Of a DNA stretch of 64,000 nucleotides, positions 34,666 to 42,563 are shown piece by piece; the stretch's first letter is position 1, and the number at the start of each line of letters is the position of its first letter. The translations under genes and the position numbers were made by a program. The notes below the pieces were generated by a model. That model was given only the letters and a program-made list of their open reading frames with translations. It had not been told where the DNA came from and did no database searches. Source of the stretch: Bin125 sp963663185 (GTDB lineage Bacteria; Chloroflexota; Dehalococcoidia; Bin125); NCBI GenBank assembly GCA_963663185.1, contig OY760135.1:2170001-2234000 (forward strand), read 5' to 3'.

Positions 34666-35679
34666 ATGAGTTCCAACAACGCTTCGATGCAGTTCGGCGT
34701 TCTGCAGTTCTTTAGCTGGCCGGGCCGACGCGTGCCTCTGCCGACCGTCTACGAACGCGCGCTCAACCGGATCGACATCATGGACGAGTCCGGCTACGAC
34801 TGCGTCTGGCTTGCCGAGCATCACTTTTCGACCTATTCAGTCTGCCCCTCAGTGCATCTGATGGGTATGCATGTCGCCGGGCGGACCAAGAACATCCGCA
34901 TCGGCACGGCGGTGACGCTGGCCTCGTTCTATCATCCGCTGCGAATCGCCGAGGAAGTCGCGCTGCTCGACATCCTCTCCGGCGGGCGCGTGAACTGGGG
35001 CGCGGGACGCGGGTTCGACCGGACCGAGTTCGAGGTCTTTGGCGTCGACATTGAAGAGTCCTATCCGCGATTCCGTGAGTCGGTGCAGGTCGTCCTTGAG
35101 GCCTGGCGGCAGGAGCGCGTGACCTGGCACGGCGATTACTTCGACTTCGACGAGATCGAAGTCCTGCCCAAGCCGCATCAACAGCCGACGCCGCCATTCT
35201 GGGTTGCCGCCGGCGGCCCCGATGCGATTGACTGGGCGGCCAGGCAGGGGTACTCGATCCTGATGGATCCGCACGCGACGCACGAGGAACTCGGCGACAA
35301 GCGTCGCAATTATTTCCAGGCGCTCGCGAGGCACGGGCACGAGTCGGACGGCCGCGTGATTCCCATGGCGCGTCTGATCGCCGTGGCCGAGACCGATGAG
35401 GAAGCCGAGGCGATCGCGCGCAACGGCGCCCAGTGGACGATCGGTTCCTACGCGAACAACAAAGTGAGCGGCAACTCCAACCCCTCGCGGCTGCTCTCTG
35501 ATCAGCAACGCATTGAGCGCTATGCCGATCAGGTCGTGATCCACGGCAGCGCCGCCAGGATGATTGACCAACTCGAGGAGCTGCGCGAGACGATCGGGCT
35601 CGACTACCTGATCGCGTCGCCGTTCTCGCATGACTCGTTCATCCGCTTCACGCGCGACGTGATGCCGCACTTCCAGTAA
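34666..35679 (+). CDS. LLM-class flavin-dependent oxidoreductase
   Basis: The 337-aa protein from ATG 34666 (MSSNNASMQFGVLQ) has the luciferase-like TIM-barrel pattern: GYDCVWLAEHHFSTYSV, IRIGTAVTLASFYHPLRIAE, GGRVNWGAGRGFDRTEF, PPFWVAAGGPDAIDWAA. These enzymes use reduced FMN or F420 to oxidise small organic molecules. It precedes an enoyl-CoA hydratase, a DUF2277 gene and an acyl-CoA dehydrogenase on the same strand. Together they may degrade a carboxylic or cyclic substrate. The substrate is unknown. Confidence 0.88.
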   Translation: MSSNNASMQFGVLQFFSWPGRRVPLPTVYERALNRIDIMDESGYDCVWLAEHHFSTYSVCPSVHLMGMHVAGRTKNIRIGTAVTLASFYHPLRIAEEVALLDILSGGRVNWGAGRGFDRTEFEVFGVDIEESYPRFRESVQVVLEAWRQERVTWHGDYFDFDEIEVLPKPHQQPTPPFWVAAGGPDAIDWAARQGYSILMDPHATHEELGDKRRNYFQALARHGHESDGRVIPMARLIAVAETDEEAEAIARNGAQWTIGSYANNKVSGNSNPSRLLSDQQRIERYADQVVIHGSAARMIDQLEELRETIGLDYLIASPFSHDSFIRFTRDVMPHFQ

Positions 35680-35680
35680 C

Positions 35681-35727
35681 CATCAAGGCCATACCATCAA
35701 GGCCAAACCACCAAGGCCATACCAGCA
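35681..35727 (+). repeat. short tandem repeats between LLM and hydratase genes
   Basis: Three to four imperfect copies of a ~14-base unit (CCATCAAGGCCATA, with CCAAACCACC variants) fill the gap before the ribosome-binding site of the next gene. It is probably a slippage product without a known role. Confidence 0.7.
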
Positions 35728-35747
35728 AGAACGCAGGAGAACGACAG

Positions 35748-36599
35748 ATGGCGTACGAGTTCATTACGGTCGAGCGGACCGGCAATCAAGATGGCATCAT
35801 TTGGATGGAGCTGAACCGTCCCGAGAAGCTCAACGCACTGACCTTTCCCTTGCTCGCGGAGATGCTTGACGCGCTCTCCCGGGTCCGCATGGATCGCACG
35901 GCTCGCGCGCTCGTGATCACTGGCAAGGGTCGCGGATTCTGCGCCGGGATGGATCACGCGGGCGGCGGACGCGGCACTGATTTCTGGGACGACAACCCTG
36001 ACCCGCTGCTCGGCTCGCCGGCGCCTGAGGGCTACCCGGACAACGAAGGTCAGCGGCTCAACTTTCGCTACGAGACGAAGACCTTTGCTGAGCTGCGGCG
36101 GCTCGACATTCCGGTCATCGCGGGGGTAAACGGCGCCTGCGTCGGGGCGGGCTTTGACATGGCCTGCCTCGCCGACCTCTGCGTCGCCTCCAGCAATGCG
36201 CGCTACCAGGTGGCATACGTCAAGCGCGGACTCTATGCCGATCTCGGCGGCTTCTGGGCGATCCCCAAGATCATTGGCTGGCGCAAGGCGATGGAGATGA
36301 TGTTCACGGGCCGCTTCATGAGCGCCGAAGAGGGTCACGAGGCCGGCGTCAGCAACTATCTGGTGGAGCCAGAGGACTTCCAGGCGAAGCTGCGCGAGTT
36401 CGCGCAAGAGGTCGAGAACGGCCCGCCGATCGGTCAGAAGGTTGGCAAGCTGATGGCCTATCGCACCGCGAACCTCGACTATGAATCGGCCTTGGAACTG
36501 TCAGGCGCTGTGTTGCCGTTGGTGCAGAATTCCTTCGACCGCATCGAGGGCGTGCAGTCTTTCGTTGAGCGCCGAGATCCCAAGTTCAGCGGCTTCTAA
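35748..36599 (+). CDS. enoyl-CoA hydratase/isomerase family protein
   Basis: A 283-aa crotonase-fold protein with the oxyanion-hole segments ALVITGKGRGFCAGMDHAGG and PVIAGVNGACVGAGFDMACL. The later catalytic region reads GLYADLGGFWAIPKIIG, with Asp where classical hydratases have Glu, so the reaction could be isomerisation, hydrolysis or ring cleavage rather than simple hydration. An AGGAG lies 8 bases before the ATG. It sits in a beta-oxidation-like cluster with an LLM oxidoreductase and an acyl-CoA dehydrogenase. Confidence 0.88.
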   Translation: MAYEFITVERTGNQDGIIWMELNRPEKLNALTFPLLAEMLDALSRVRMDRTARALVITGKGRGFCAGMDHAGGGRGTDFWDDNPDPLLGSPAPEGYPDNEGQRLNFRYETKTFAELRRLDIPVIAGVNGACVGAGFDMACLADLCVASSNARYQVAYVKRGLYADLGGFWAIPKIIGWRKAMEMMFTGRFMSAEEGHEAGVSNYLVEPEDFQAKLREFAQEVENGPPIGQKVGKLMAYRTANLDYESALELSGAVLPLVQNSFDRIEGVQSFVERRDPKFSGF

Positions 36600-36608
36600 G
36601 GCTCGATC

Positions 36609-36854
36609 ATGTGCCGCTCAATCAAGCGTCTGCGACAGCCCGCCGGCGAGCCAGCGTCGACTGACGAAATCGAACAGGCCGCGCGACAGTTTGTGCGTAA
36701 GATCTCAGGTATCCAACATCCGTCGACGCGCACATCGGACGCGTTCGAACGGGCTATCGTCGATATCGGCGCAGTTTCGACGAAATTGCTCAACGAGCTG
36801 CCGCCACTACAACGATCGCGCCGTCGGGCGCAGGATCAGGAGCTTTCGCCATGA
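36609..36854 (+). CDS. DUF2277 family protein
   Basis: An 81-aa protein starting MCRSIKRLRQPAGEPASTDE, then AARQFVRKISGIQHPS and AFERAIVDIGAVSTKLL, the DUF2277 pattern (MCRNIKxLRPP...QFVRKxSG). Its function is unknown in all organisms. It starts 9 bases after the hydratase gene and its stop overlaps the ATG of the acyl-CoA dehydrogenase (ATGA), a coupling that suggests a role in the same pathway. Confidence 0.85.
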   Translation: MCRSIKRLRQPAGEPASTDEIEQAARQFVRKISGIQHPSTRTSDAFERAIVDIGAVSTKLLNELPPLQRSRRRAQDQELSP

Positions 36855-38017
36855 CCAATTTCCAACTCTCCGAGGCCGACCGCATGGTGCAGCAGACTGC
36901 TCACGCGTTTGCTCAGAACGAGGTGCGGCCCGTCTCGATGGAGTACGACGAGCGCAATGAGTTTGCCTGGGACATCGCCGCCAAGGCCGCGCGGATTGGC
37001 CTGACCGGTGTGCCTCTGGGTGGGCAGTCGGCCGAGCCTGGCATCACGGCGATGATTACCGCTGAAGAGCTGAGCTGGGGTTGCGCTGGAATCGCGCTCG
37101 GCACGCAGGTGTCGGGGCTGGGCGCGACCGCCATTTCGGTCATCGGCACGCCCGAGCAGAACGAGCGTTGGCTGCCAGAATGCACATCGGAGGACGGACA
37201 ACTGCGACTTGGCGCGCTCGCGCTCACCGAGCCTGATGCTGGTTCAGATGCTGGCATGATCAAGACTCGCGCCGTCCGCGACGGTGACGAATACGTGCTG
37301 AACGGCACGAAGCGATTCATTACGGGCGGCGGCATTGCCGACATCACGATCGTCTTCGCGCGCGAATCCGACTCCGAAGGCTGGCGTGACGTCTCGGCTT
37401 TCGTAGTACCCAAAGCCGCGGAAGGTTTCACGCAGATCAAGACGTGGGACAAGATGGGGATTCGCGCCTCACACACCGCGGACCTCGCCTTTGACGATGT
37501 GCGCATCCCGCTGGAGAATCGGCTCGGCGACCCGGATCCCGATTTCCGCTCCGGCGGTCGTGGCGCGCTCGGCACGCTGGCGGCGACGCGACCGTGGATC
37601 GGCGCCTTCGCCGTCGGGCTGGCTCGGGCCGCGTTCGAGTATGCGGCCGACTACGCCCGCGAACGCAAGACCATGACGCGTCCGCTGATCGAGCATCAGG
37701 GCATCGGCTTCATGCTCGCCGATATGGACATCGCGATCGACGCGGCGCGTCTGCTGACGTGGCGCGCCGGCGAGATGGCATCGTCGAATCAACCGTTTGA
37801 GCTGGAAGAGGCAAGCAAAGCCAAGACGTTCGCGTCGGATATGGCCATGAAGATCACGACCGACGCCGTGCAGGTCTGTGGCGGCGTCGGATTTATGCGA
37901 GATTTGCCCCTGGAAAAGTGGATGCGCGACGCGAAGATCTTCCAAATCTTCGAAGGCGCCAATCAGATTCAGCGGATGGTGATCGCGCGGAACATCCAGA
38001 ATCGGTACTTTGCCTAA
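36851..38017 (+). CDS. acyl-CoA dehydrogenase
   Basis: A 388-aa flavoprotein that oxidises acyl-CoA to enoyl-CoA. FAD and substrate motifs are LRLGALALTEPDAGSDAG, YVLNGTKRFITGGGIAD and DKMGIRASHTADLAFDDVR. The catalytic base is in the C-terminal IFEGANQIQRMVIAR, where the Glu matches that of medium-chain type enzymes. Length is normal for the family. It is translationally coupled to the DUF2277 gene and follows the hydratase. Confidence 0.93.
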   Translation: MTNFQLSEADRMVQQTAHAFAQNEVRPVSMEYDERNEFAWDIAAKAARIGLTGVPLGGQSAEPGITAMITAEELSWGCAGIALGTQVSGLGATAISVIGTPEQNERWLPECTSEDGQLRLGALALTEPDAGSDAGMIKTRAVRDGDEYVLNGTKRFITGGGIADITIVFARESDSEGWRDVSAFVVPKAAEGFTQIKTWDKMGIRASHTADLAFDDVRIPLENRLGDPDPDFRSGGRGALGTLAATRPWIGAFAVGLARAAFEYAADYARERKTMTRPLIEHQGIGFMLADMDIAIDAARLLTWRAGEMASSNQPFELEEASKAKTFASDMAMKITTDAVQVCGGVGFMRDLPLEKWMRDAKIFQIFEGANQIQRMVIARNIQNRYFA

Positions 38018-38105
38018 GCGAGAGGAACGCCCGACAACATGCCAATCGTTTCCCACATAGGACGGGTGTATCAGGTAGTCTGATGCAACTGAAGCGGGGG
38101 AACAG

Positions 38106-38426
38106 ATGGCGGTCTTCAACCCGACTCGGCTGCGGGATGTGCTGGTCAACGGCCGGATAGCGGCGGAGGCGCCCGCGCAGGAATTCGTTGAGGAGTTGGA
38201 AGAGCAGATAGGCGAAGCGTTGTCGCGCTATGGGACGCTTGATCGCATGGAGCTGATGGAAGCGCGGCTGCTACAGGCGATGGCGGAAGCGGAAGCGCGG
38301 GCCTCGGAACGAGAGGCACGGGCCTCGGAACGAGAGGCGCGACAAGCGCGACACCTGAATCAGGCGGTAGGGCTGATGTTGGGTGGTATCGCGTTGGCGG
38401 TCGCGATCATCCTTGGTTTCGGCTGA
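38106..38426 (+). CDS. small coiled-coil protein with C-terminal membrane helix, copy 1
   Basis: A 106-aa protein: a short N-terminal helical region (LRDVLVNGRIAAEAPAQEF), a coiled coil (residues ~30-80) and one membrane helix at the end (GLMLGGIALAVAIILGF). The layout is that of DUF1640/CCDC90-like proteins. Relative to copy 2 it has two extra ASEREAR heptads in the coiled coil. GGGGGAAC precedes the ATG. Function unknown; tail-anchored in the membrane. Confidence 0.82.
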   Translation: MAVFNPTRLRDVLVNGRIAAEAPAQEFVEELEEQIGEALSRYGTLDRMELMEARLLQAMAEAEARASEREARASEREARQARHLNQAVGLMLGGIALAVAIILGFG

Positions 38427-38486
38427 CGCCGTCCCCACTAGGACGGGTGTATCAGGTAGTCTGATGCAACTGAAGCGGGGGAACAG

Positions 38487-38765
38487 ATGGCGGTCTTCAA
38501 CACGGCTCGGCTGCGGGATGTGCTGGTCAACGGCCGGATAGCGGCGGTGGCGCCCGCGCAGGAATTCGTTGAGGAGTTGGAAGAGCAGATAGGCGAAGCG
38601 TTGTCGCGCTATGGGACGCTTGATCGCATGGAGCTGATGGAAGCGCGGCTGCTACAGGCGATGGCGGAAGCGGAAGCGCGACATGCGCGACACCTGAATC
38701 AGGCGGTAGGGCTGATGTTGGGTGGCATCGCGTTGGCGGTCGCAATCATCCTTGGTTTCGGCTGA
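38487..38765 (+). CDS. small coiled-coil protein with C-terminal membrane helix, copy 2
   Basis: A 92-aa near-identical copy of the preceding gene, lacking the ASEREAR heptad repeats and differing at a few N-terminal residues (NTARL for NPTRL, AAVAPA for AAEAPA). Same leader, same tail anchor. The two products could form mixed coiled-coil oligomers. Confidence 0.82.
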   Translation: MAVFNTARLRDVLVNGRIAAVAPAQEFVEELEEQIGEALSRYGTLDRMELMEARLLQAMAEAEARHARHLNQAVGLMLGGIALAVAIILGFG

Positions 38766-38770
38766 CGCCG

Positions 38771-38881
38771 CTAGAAGACGCCAATCCAGGCCAGGAGCGT
38801 CCAGACGACCATGCTGAGGAAGCCGGCGCCTAGCAACAGCTGGAAGAGAATCAGGCTTTCCGCGGGACCACGCTTGGGCAT
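38771..38881 (-). CDS. 36-aa single-pass membrane miniprotein
   Basis: The minus strand from ATG 38881 reads MPKRGPAESLILFQ, then a hydrophobic helix LLLGAGFLSMVVWTLLAWIG, then VF and TAG. A strong GGGAGG site sits 9 bases upstream of the ATG, which supports translation. It lies between two other small membrane protein genes on the other strand. No family known. Confidence 0.6.
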   Translation of the reverse strand: MPKRGPAESLILFQLLLGAGFLSMVVWTLLAWIGVF

Positions 38882-38930
38882 CGTCCTATCCTCCCAGTAA
38901 CGAGTCGCCAGTGCGAATCAAGGATACCTG

Positions 38931-39290
38931 ATGTGGGAGCTCGCAGTCTTTGACGACCTGGCCGAGTTGCGTGACGCCGTCCTGATCCTGGTGGCCGCTG
39001 TCGTCTGCGTCGTTGCATTCGTCGGTCTGTTGATCGTGACGAAGCTGTCGCTGATTGCCCTTCGTGTGGTCAGACGGTTACAACGCTTCCATGACAACCG
39101 CATTGACGGCGCCATCGAGTCGGCGGACGCCAAATTGGCGCTCTGGATGGAAGAGGAGCGATGGTCGGCGCGCGGGCTGCTGGAACTGCTGCAATTGGCG
39201 CGAGCCGAGGTCCAGAGGCGCCGTCAACCGCCGCCGCAACCAGGCCGTTGGCAGCGACTGATCGGACTATTGCCGACTGTGCGGCGTTGA
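38931..39290 (+). CDS. small membrane protein of unknown function
   Basis: A 119-aa protein with one membrane helix (AVLILVAAVVCVVAFVGLLIV, residues ~16-36), followed by a basic, helical cytoplasmic tail (RRLQRFHDNRIDGAIESAD, LLELLQLARAEVQRR). No enzyme motif. It is part of a run of small membrane proteins between the acyl-CoA and alcohol dehydrogenase genes. Confidence 0.7.
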   Translation: MWELAVFDDLAELRDAVLILVAAVVCVVAFVGLLIVTKLSLIALRVVRRLQRFHDNRIDGAIESADAKLALWMEEERWSARGLLELLQLARAEVQRRRQPPPQPGRWQRLIGLLPTVRR

Positions 39291-39353
39291 CGTAACATAC
39301 GCAATACACACGCACTGGTTGCGCGTGTCAATGGAATCATGGAAGGAACTCCT

Positions 39354-40469
39354 GTGAAGGCTGCCATTTTCGATCCAACGAATCAGGCCAAGGACGGCGA
39401 CCGATCGGTACTTGAGGTACACGACATCACGGTGCGCGATCCGCAGCCAAGCGAAGTACTCGTGCGCACGACGACATCGGGCGTCTGCCACTCTGATCTG
39501 CACTTTGTCGACGGCAAATGGGCGGCGGCGTTCGGTGGTATGCCGGCCGTGCTCGGCCACGAGGCTGCCGGTGTTGTGGAGGCCGTCGGCGACGACGTGA
39601 CCTACGTCCAGCCTGGCGACAACGTGATCATGTCCTTCCGACCCTTCTGCGGCGAGTGCTACTGGTGTTTGCGCGGCGAGCCGAATCTGTGCCCTGACCC
39701 GTCCGGCGCCGCCTTGGCCCGTGATCGGTTGAACTGGGACGGACGTCCGGTCATGCAGATGGCCAGCGTTGGATCGTTCGGCGAGTACATGCTCACCTCG
39801 CAGAGCGGCGTGCTGAAGATTCCTGAAGACATCCCGCCGGCCGAGGCGGCGCTGGTTGGCTGTGGTGTGATGACCGGCGTCGGCGCCGCGCTCTACACCG
39901 CGAAGGTGCCGGGCGGCTCGGTTGTGGCCGTGATCGGCTGCGGCGGCGTAGGCCTGAATGTGATTCAGGGCTGCAGGATCGCTGGCGCGAGCCGTATCAT
40001 CGCCGTCGACATTTTCGAAAACAAGCTCGACTTCGCCGAGCAATTCGGCGCCACCGACCGCGTCAACGCGAGCGAAGTCGACCCGGTGGAAGCGATCAGG
40101 GAACTGACCGACGGCATCGGCGTTGAGATCGCGTTCGAGGCGATCGGCAACGTCAACGCGGCGCGTCAGGCATGGGACATGGTCCGCGCGGGCGGCACGG
40201 CCTGCATCGTCGGCATGATGCCGCTCGGATCTGAGGTCAGCTTCCCTGGCCCCGAGTTCCTGCAGGAGAAGAAGGCGATCGGCTGCATGTACGGCTCGAC
40301 TCGCTTCCGCGACCACATGCCGAAGCTGCTTGACCTCTACCGGCAGGGCAAACTCGACCTCAGCGGCCTCGTCACGAAGCGCTTTGAGTTGGGTGAGATC
40401 AACGAAGCCTTCGCCGCCATGCAGCGCGGCGAAGTCGCACGCGGCGTGCTCGATATCTCGCAGCCATAG
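39354..40469 (+). CDS. zinc-dependent MDR alcohol dehydrogenase
   Basis: A 371-aa medium-chain dehydrogenase. Catalytic zinc ligands are in TSGVCHSDLHFVDG and GHEAAGVVEAVG, the structural zinc site is CGECYWCLRGEPNLC, and the NAD fold is VIGCGGVGLNVIQG. The layout fits the class III/NDMA-dependent-like group that oxidises alcohols or aldehyde adducts. GTG 39354 (MKAAIFDP) with GGAAGGA upstream is preferred; ATG 39339 would add five residues. Substrate not predictable. Confidence 0.9.
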   Translation: MKAAIFDPTNQAKDGDRSVLEVHDITVRDPQPSEVLVRTTTSGVCHSDLHFVDGKWAAAFGGMPAVLGHEAAGVVEAVGDDVTYVQPGDNVIMSFRPFCGECYWCLRGEPNLCPDPSGAALARDRLNWDGRPVMQMASVGSFGEYMLTSQSGVLKIPEDIPPAEAALVGCGVMTGVGAALYTAKVPGGSVVAVIGCGGVGLNVIQGCRIAGASRIIAVDIFENKLDFAEQFGATDRVNASEVDPVEAIRELTDGIGVEIAFEAIGNVNAARQAWDMVRAGGTACIVGMMPLGSEVSFPGPEFLQEKKAIGCMYGSTRFRDHMPKLLDLYRQGKLDLSGLVTKRFELGEINEAFAAMQRGEVARGVLDISQP

Positions 40470-40537
40470 TCGCGACTGATCGCACAACCAACGCGCCGTC
40501 CGATTCGTCGGGCGGCGCGTCTCTGTTCCCTTCTGAT

Positions 40538-40558
40538 CCCCTCTCCCTTTAGGAGAGG
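40538..40558 (+). terminator. hairpin after alcohol dehydrogenase
   Basis: CCCTCTCC and GGAGAGGG form an 8-bp stem around CTTTA. It lies 70 bases after the stop and 33 bases before the next gene. There is no T tract; the sequence also resembles a dispersed palindromic repeat. Confidence 0.45.
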
Positions 40559-40590
40559 GTTAGAGCGCGAGCAGCCTGACACGACACACC

Positions 40591-41880
40591 ATGAACTTTG
40601 ACGAGTACCTGCCGCCTCGCGCCGCTCCACGACCTGCTCGTGACGGCTCCGCTCATGAGGCGCTGAGACAGATCCCGGATGGCGCACGTGTCGTCGTGCC
40701 GCCGATGTCGGCGACGCCGATGGCGCTGTTACACGCGCTCGACGAGATTCGCGCCGGCTGGACTGCACTCGAGATCGCCACCGGCAATCTGTTTACGCAT
40801 GCGCCGCCGCTGGACCATCCGCACGAACCATTTCGCTTCGCCACCTATCAGACCAGCGGACCATTGCGCGAAGTCGAAGCGGTCGGCGCGCTGGAGCACA
40901 TTCCCGCGACTTATGCGCAGGTGCCGTCGCTGTTCAGACCTGACGGCCCATTGCCCGCCGATGCCATCCTGGTTCAGGTATCGGAACCAGGTCCTGAAGG
41001 CATGTATTCGCTGGGTACATCAGTTGGCGGGATCGTCGACGTCGTTCGGACGGCGCCGCTCGTCATTGCGCAGGTCAATCCGAATCTGCCCTACAGCTTC
41101 GGCGCGGCCGAGTTGCGGCGCGAGGAGTTCGATTGGATCGTCCCGCTCGCCAGCGATGTCGTGGAGTTGCGCCGATCGGATCCGGGACCGTTGGAACGTG
41201 GGATCGCCGCCAAGGTGGCGGAACTCGTCCGCGATGGCGCGACCTTGCAGTTCGGGATCGGCGGCGTGCCTGAAGCGATCATGGGCATGCTCGGCGAGCG
41301 GCGCGACCTCGGCATTCACTCCGGTCTGATTTCCGACGGCGTCATGGGACTCGTCGACAGCGGCGCCTTGACCGGCTCACGGAAGGCCACCGCTCCGGAG
41401 CTGATCGTCACGACCGAGGCGGCCGGCAGCGCCGCTTTCTTCCGCTGGCTCGACCGCAACCCGGCGGTCTGCATGGCGCCTGCCGGATACACCCACTCGC
41501 TGCACGTGCTGGCGCAACAGCTCAACTTCGTCGGGATCAACTCGGCAGTGCAAGTGGCATTGGACGGGACAATCAACGCCGAGTCGATCGGCGCTCGCCA
41601 GATTTCGGGTCCAGGCGGTCAGCCAGACTTTGCCGCCGGCGCGATGCTCAACGGCGGCGTGTCGGTGGTGGCGATGCCATCAACGGCCGCGCGTGGCCGT
41701 GTCTCGCGAATCGTCCCGCGTCTCGATGCGGAAGCGGTCGTGACCACGCCTCGCACGTTGGCGGACCGAGTCGTGACCGAGTACGGCGTCGCGGAGCTGG
41801 CTGGGCGCACGCTGAGCGATCGCGCCGCAGCGCTGCGAGCGATCGCGCATCCCGATTTTCGCTCCAGCCTTGACGTCTGA
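40591..41880 (+). CDS. acetyl-CoA hydrolase/CoA-transferase family protein
   Basis: A 429-aa protein of the acetyl-CoA hydrolase/4-hydroxybutyrate CoA-transferase family (class I CoA transferases). Visible family stretches are ALEIATGNLFTHAP, VQVSEPGPEGMYSLGTSVG, LQFGIGGVPEAIMGML and TLADRVVTEYGVAELAGR. The family's catalytic Glu normally sits in LGIHTEM-SDG. Here the matching stretch is LGIHSGLISDG, with Gly in that place, so the activity may differ from a classical transferase. No partner gene is adjacent. Confidence 0.8.
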   Translation: MNFDEYLPPRAAPRPARDGSAHEALRQIPDGARVVVPPMSATPMALLHALDEIRAGWTALEIATGNLFTHAPPLDHPHEPFRFATYQTSGPLREVEAVGALEHIPATYAQVPSLFRPDGPLPADAILVQVSEPGPEGMYSLGTSVGGIVDVVRTAPLVIAQVNPNLPYSFGAAELRREEFDWIVPLASDVVELRRSDPGPLERGIAAKVAELVRDGATLQFGIGGVPEAIMGMLGERRDLGIHSGLISDGVMGLVDSGALTGSRKATAPELIVTTEAAGSAAFFRWLDRNPAVCMAPAGYTHSLHVLAQQLNFVGINSAVQVALDGTINAESIGARQISGPGGQPDFAAGAMLNGGVSVVAMPSTAARGRVSRIVPRLDAEAVVTTPRTLADRVVTEYGVAELAGRTLSDRAAALRAIAHPDFRSSLDV

Positions 41881-41973
41881 AAGCAGGCTGCGCCGCGCGC
41901 GGCGTCCGTCTCAGCCGTCCGTGGTTGACGGCGACGGGTTGGTACAGGCAGCGGGGCGCAGGCGGTTGGTAAA

Positions 41974-41992
41974 GTTGGCACACTATGCCAAC
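41974..41992. promoter_or_regulatory. palindrome upstream of cNMP-binding gene (candidate operator)
   Basis: GTTGGCA and TGCCAAC are perfect inverted 7-mers separated by CACTA, about 77 bases before the ATG at 42069. Size and symmetry fit a dimeric regulator site; it could also be a small hairpin. The regulator is unknown. Confidence 0.4.
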
Positions 41993-42068
41993 CTCAGATC
42001 GGCTATCTTGCAACTGTTTCTTGATCGAGACGCCGCGATGCCGCGGATGATCAGCAACGGAGATTCGA

Positions 42069-42509
42069 ATGCCTGAGTCCATTGAAGACATGCTGGCGAA
42101 CACGTCATTATTCTCGCGCGTCAGCCGTGACCACCTGCACCACATCGCTGGATGGGTGCAGATCCAGAACTTCAACGCGGGTCAGGTGATCGATCGCGAG
42201 GGCGATCTGGGGACCACCCTGCACATCATCCGCTCCGGCTCCGTTGACGTGTATCAGCACTATGACAGCGACGATCAGCAGCATCTCGCCTCGTTCGGTG
42301 AAGGCGACTTCTTCGGCGAGATGGCGCTGTTGTTGGGTCGGCCGAGATCGGCGACCGTGGTTGCGCAGACCACTACCGAGTGTCTCAGCCTGTTGCGCTC
42401 AACCTTTGAGGATGAGGCCTCGTCGCCAGTGCTATGGGCGATGTTGCAGCATGTCGCAGAGCGTTTGTCGCACGCCGACGAGCAGATCGGCGAGATGCAC
42501 GCGCACTAG
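42069..42509 (+). CDS. cyclic nucleotide-binding domain protein
   Basis: A 146-aa protein made almost only of one cNMP-binding domain. Typical segments are LHIIRSGSVDVYQHY and GEGDFFGEMALLLGRPRSAT, with the GEMALL...RSAT phosphate-binding cassette complete. There is no DNA-binding helix-turn-helix or channel part, so it probably regulates a partner protein. GGAG lies 6 bases before the ATG. A palindrome at 41974-41992 may control it. Confidence 0.9.
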   Translation: MPESIEDMLANTSLFSRVSRDHLHHIAGWVQIQNFNAGQVIDREGDLGTTLHIIRSGSVDVYQHYDSDDQQHLASFGEGDFFGEMALLLGRPRSATVVAQTTTECLSLLRSTFEDEASSPVLWAMLQHVAERLSHADEQIGEMHAH

Positions 42510-42563
42510 CCGATTGGCCGGCTGGCCGGCTGGTCGATTGTGTCTTGCTTCAACGACGGTCGG

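Larger units (their letters stand above)
38055..38768 (+). repeat. tandem gene duplication, two units
   Basis: Two consecutive units (about 38055-38437 and 38438-38768) share leader and coding sequence almost base for base. Each starts with TAGGACGGGTGTATCAGG, runs through GGGGGAACAG before the ATG, and ends at the same TGACGCCG. The first unit is longer by an internal 14-codon repeat. The high identity points to a recent duplication that included the leader. Confidence 0.9.

Noticed and set aside
34849..35670. Minus-strand open frame of 273 codons
   Set aside because: It is a shadow of the LLM oxidoreductase gene.
39267..40487. Minus-strand open frame of 406 codons
   Set aside because: It lies entirely opposite the alcohol dehydrogenase, whose zinc and NAD motifs are unmistakable; the antisense reading has no family features.
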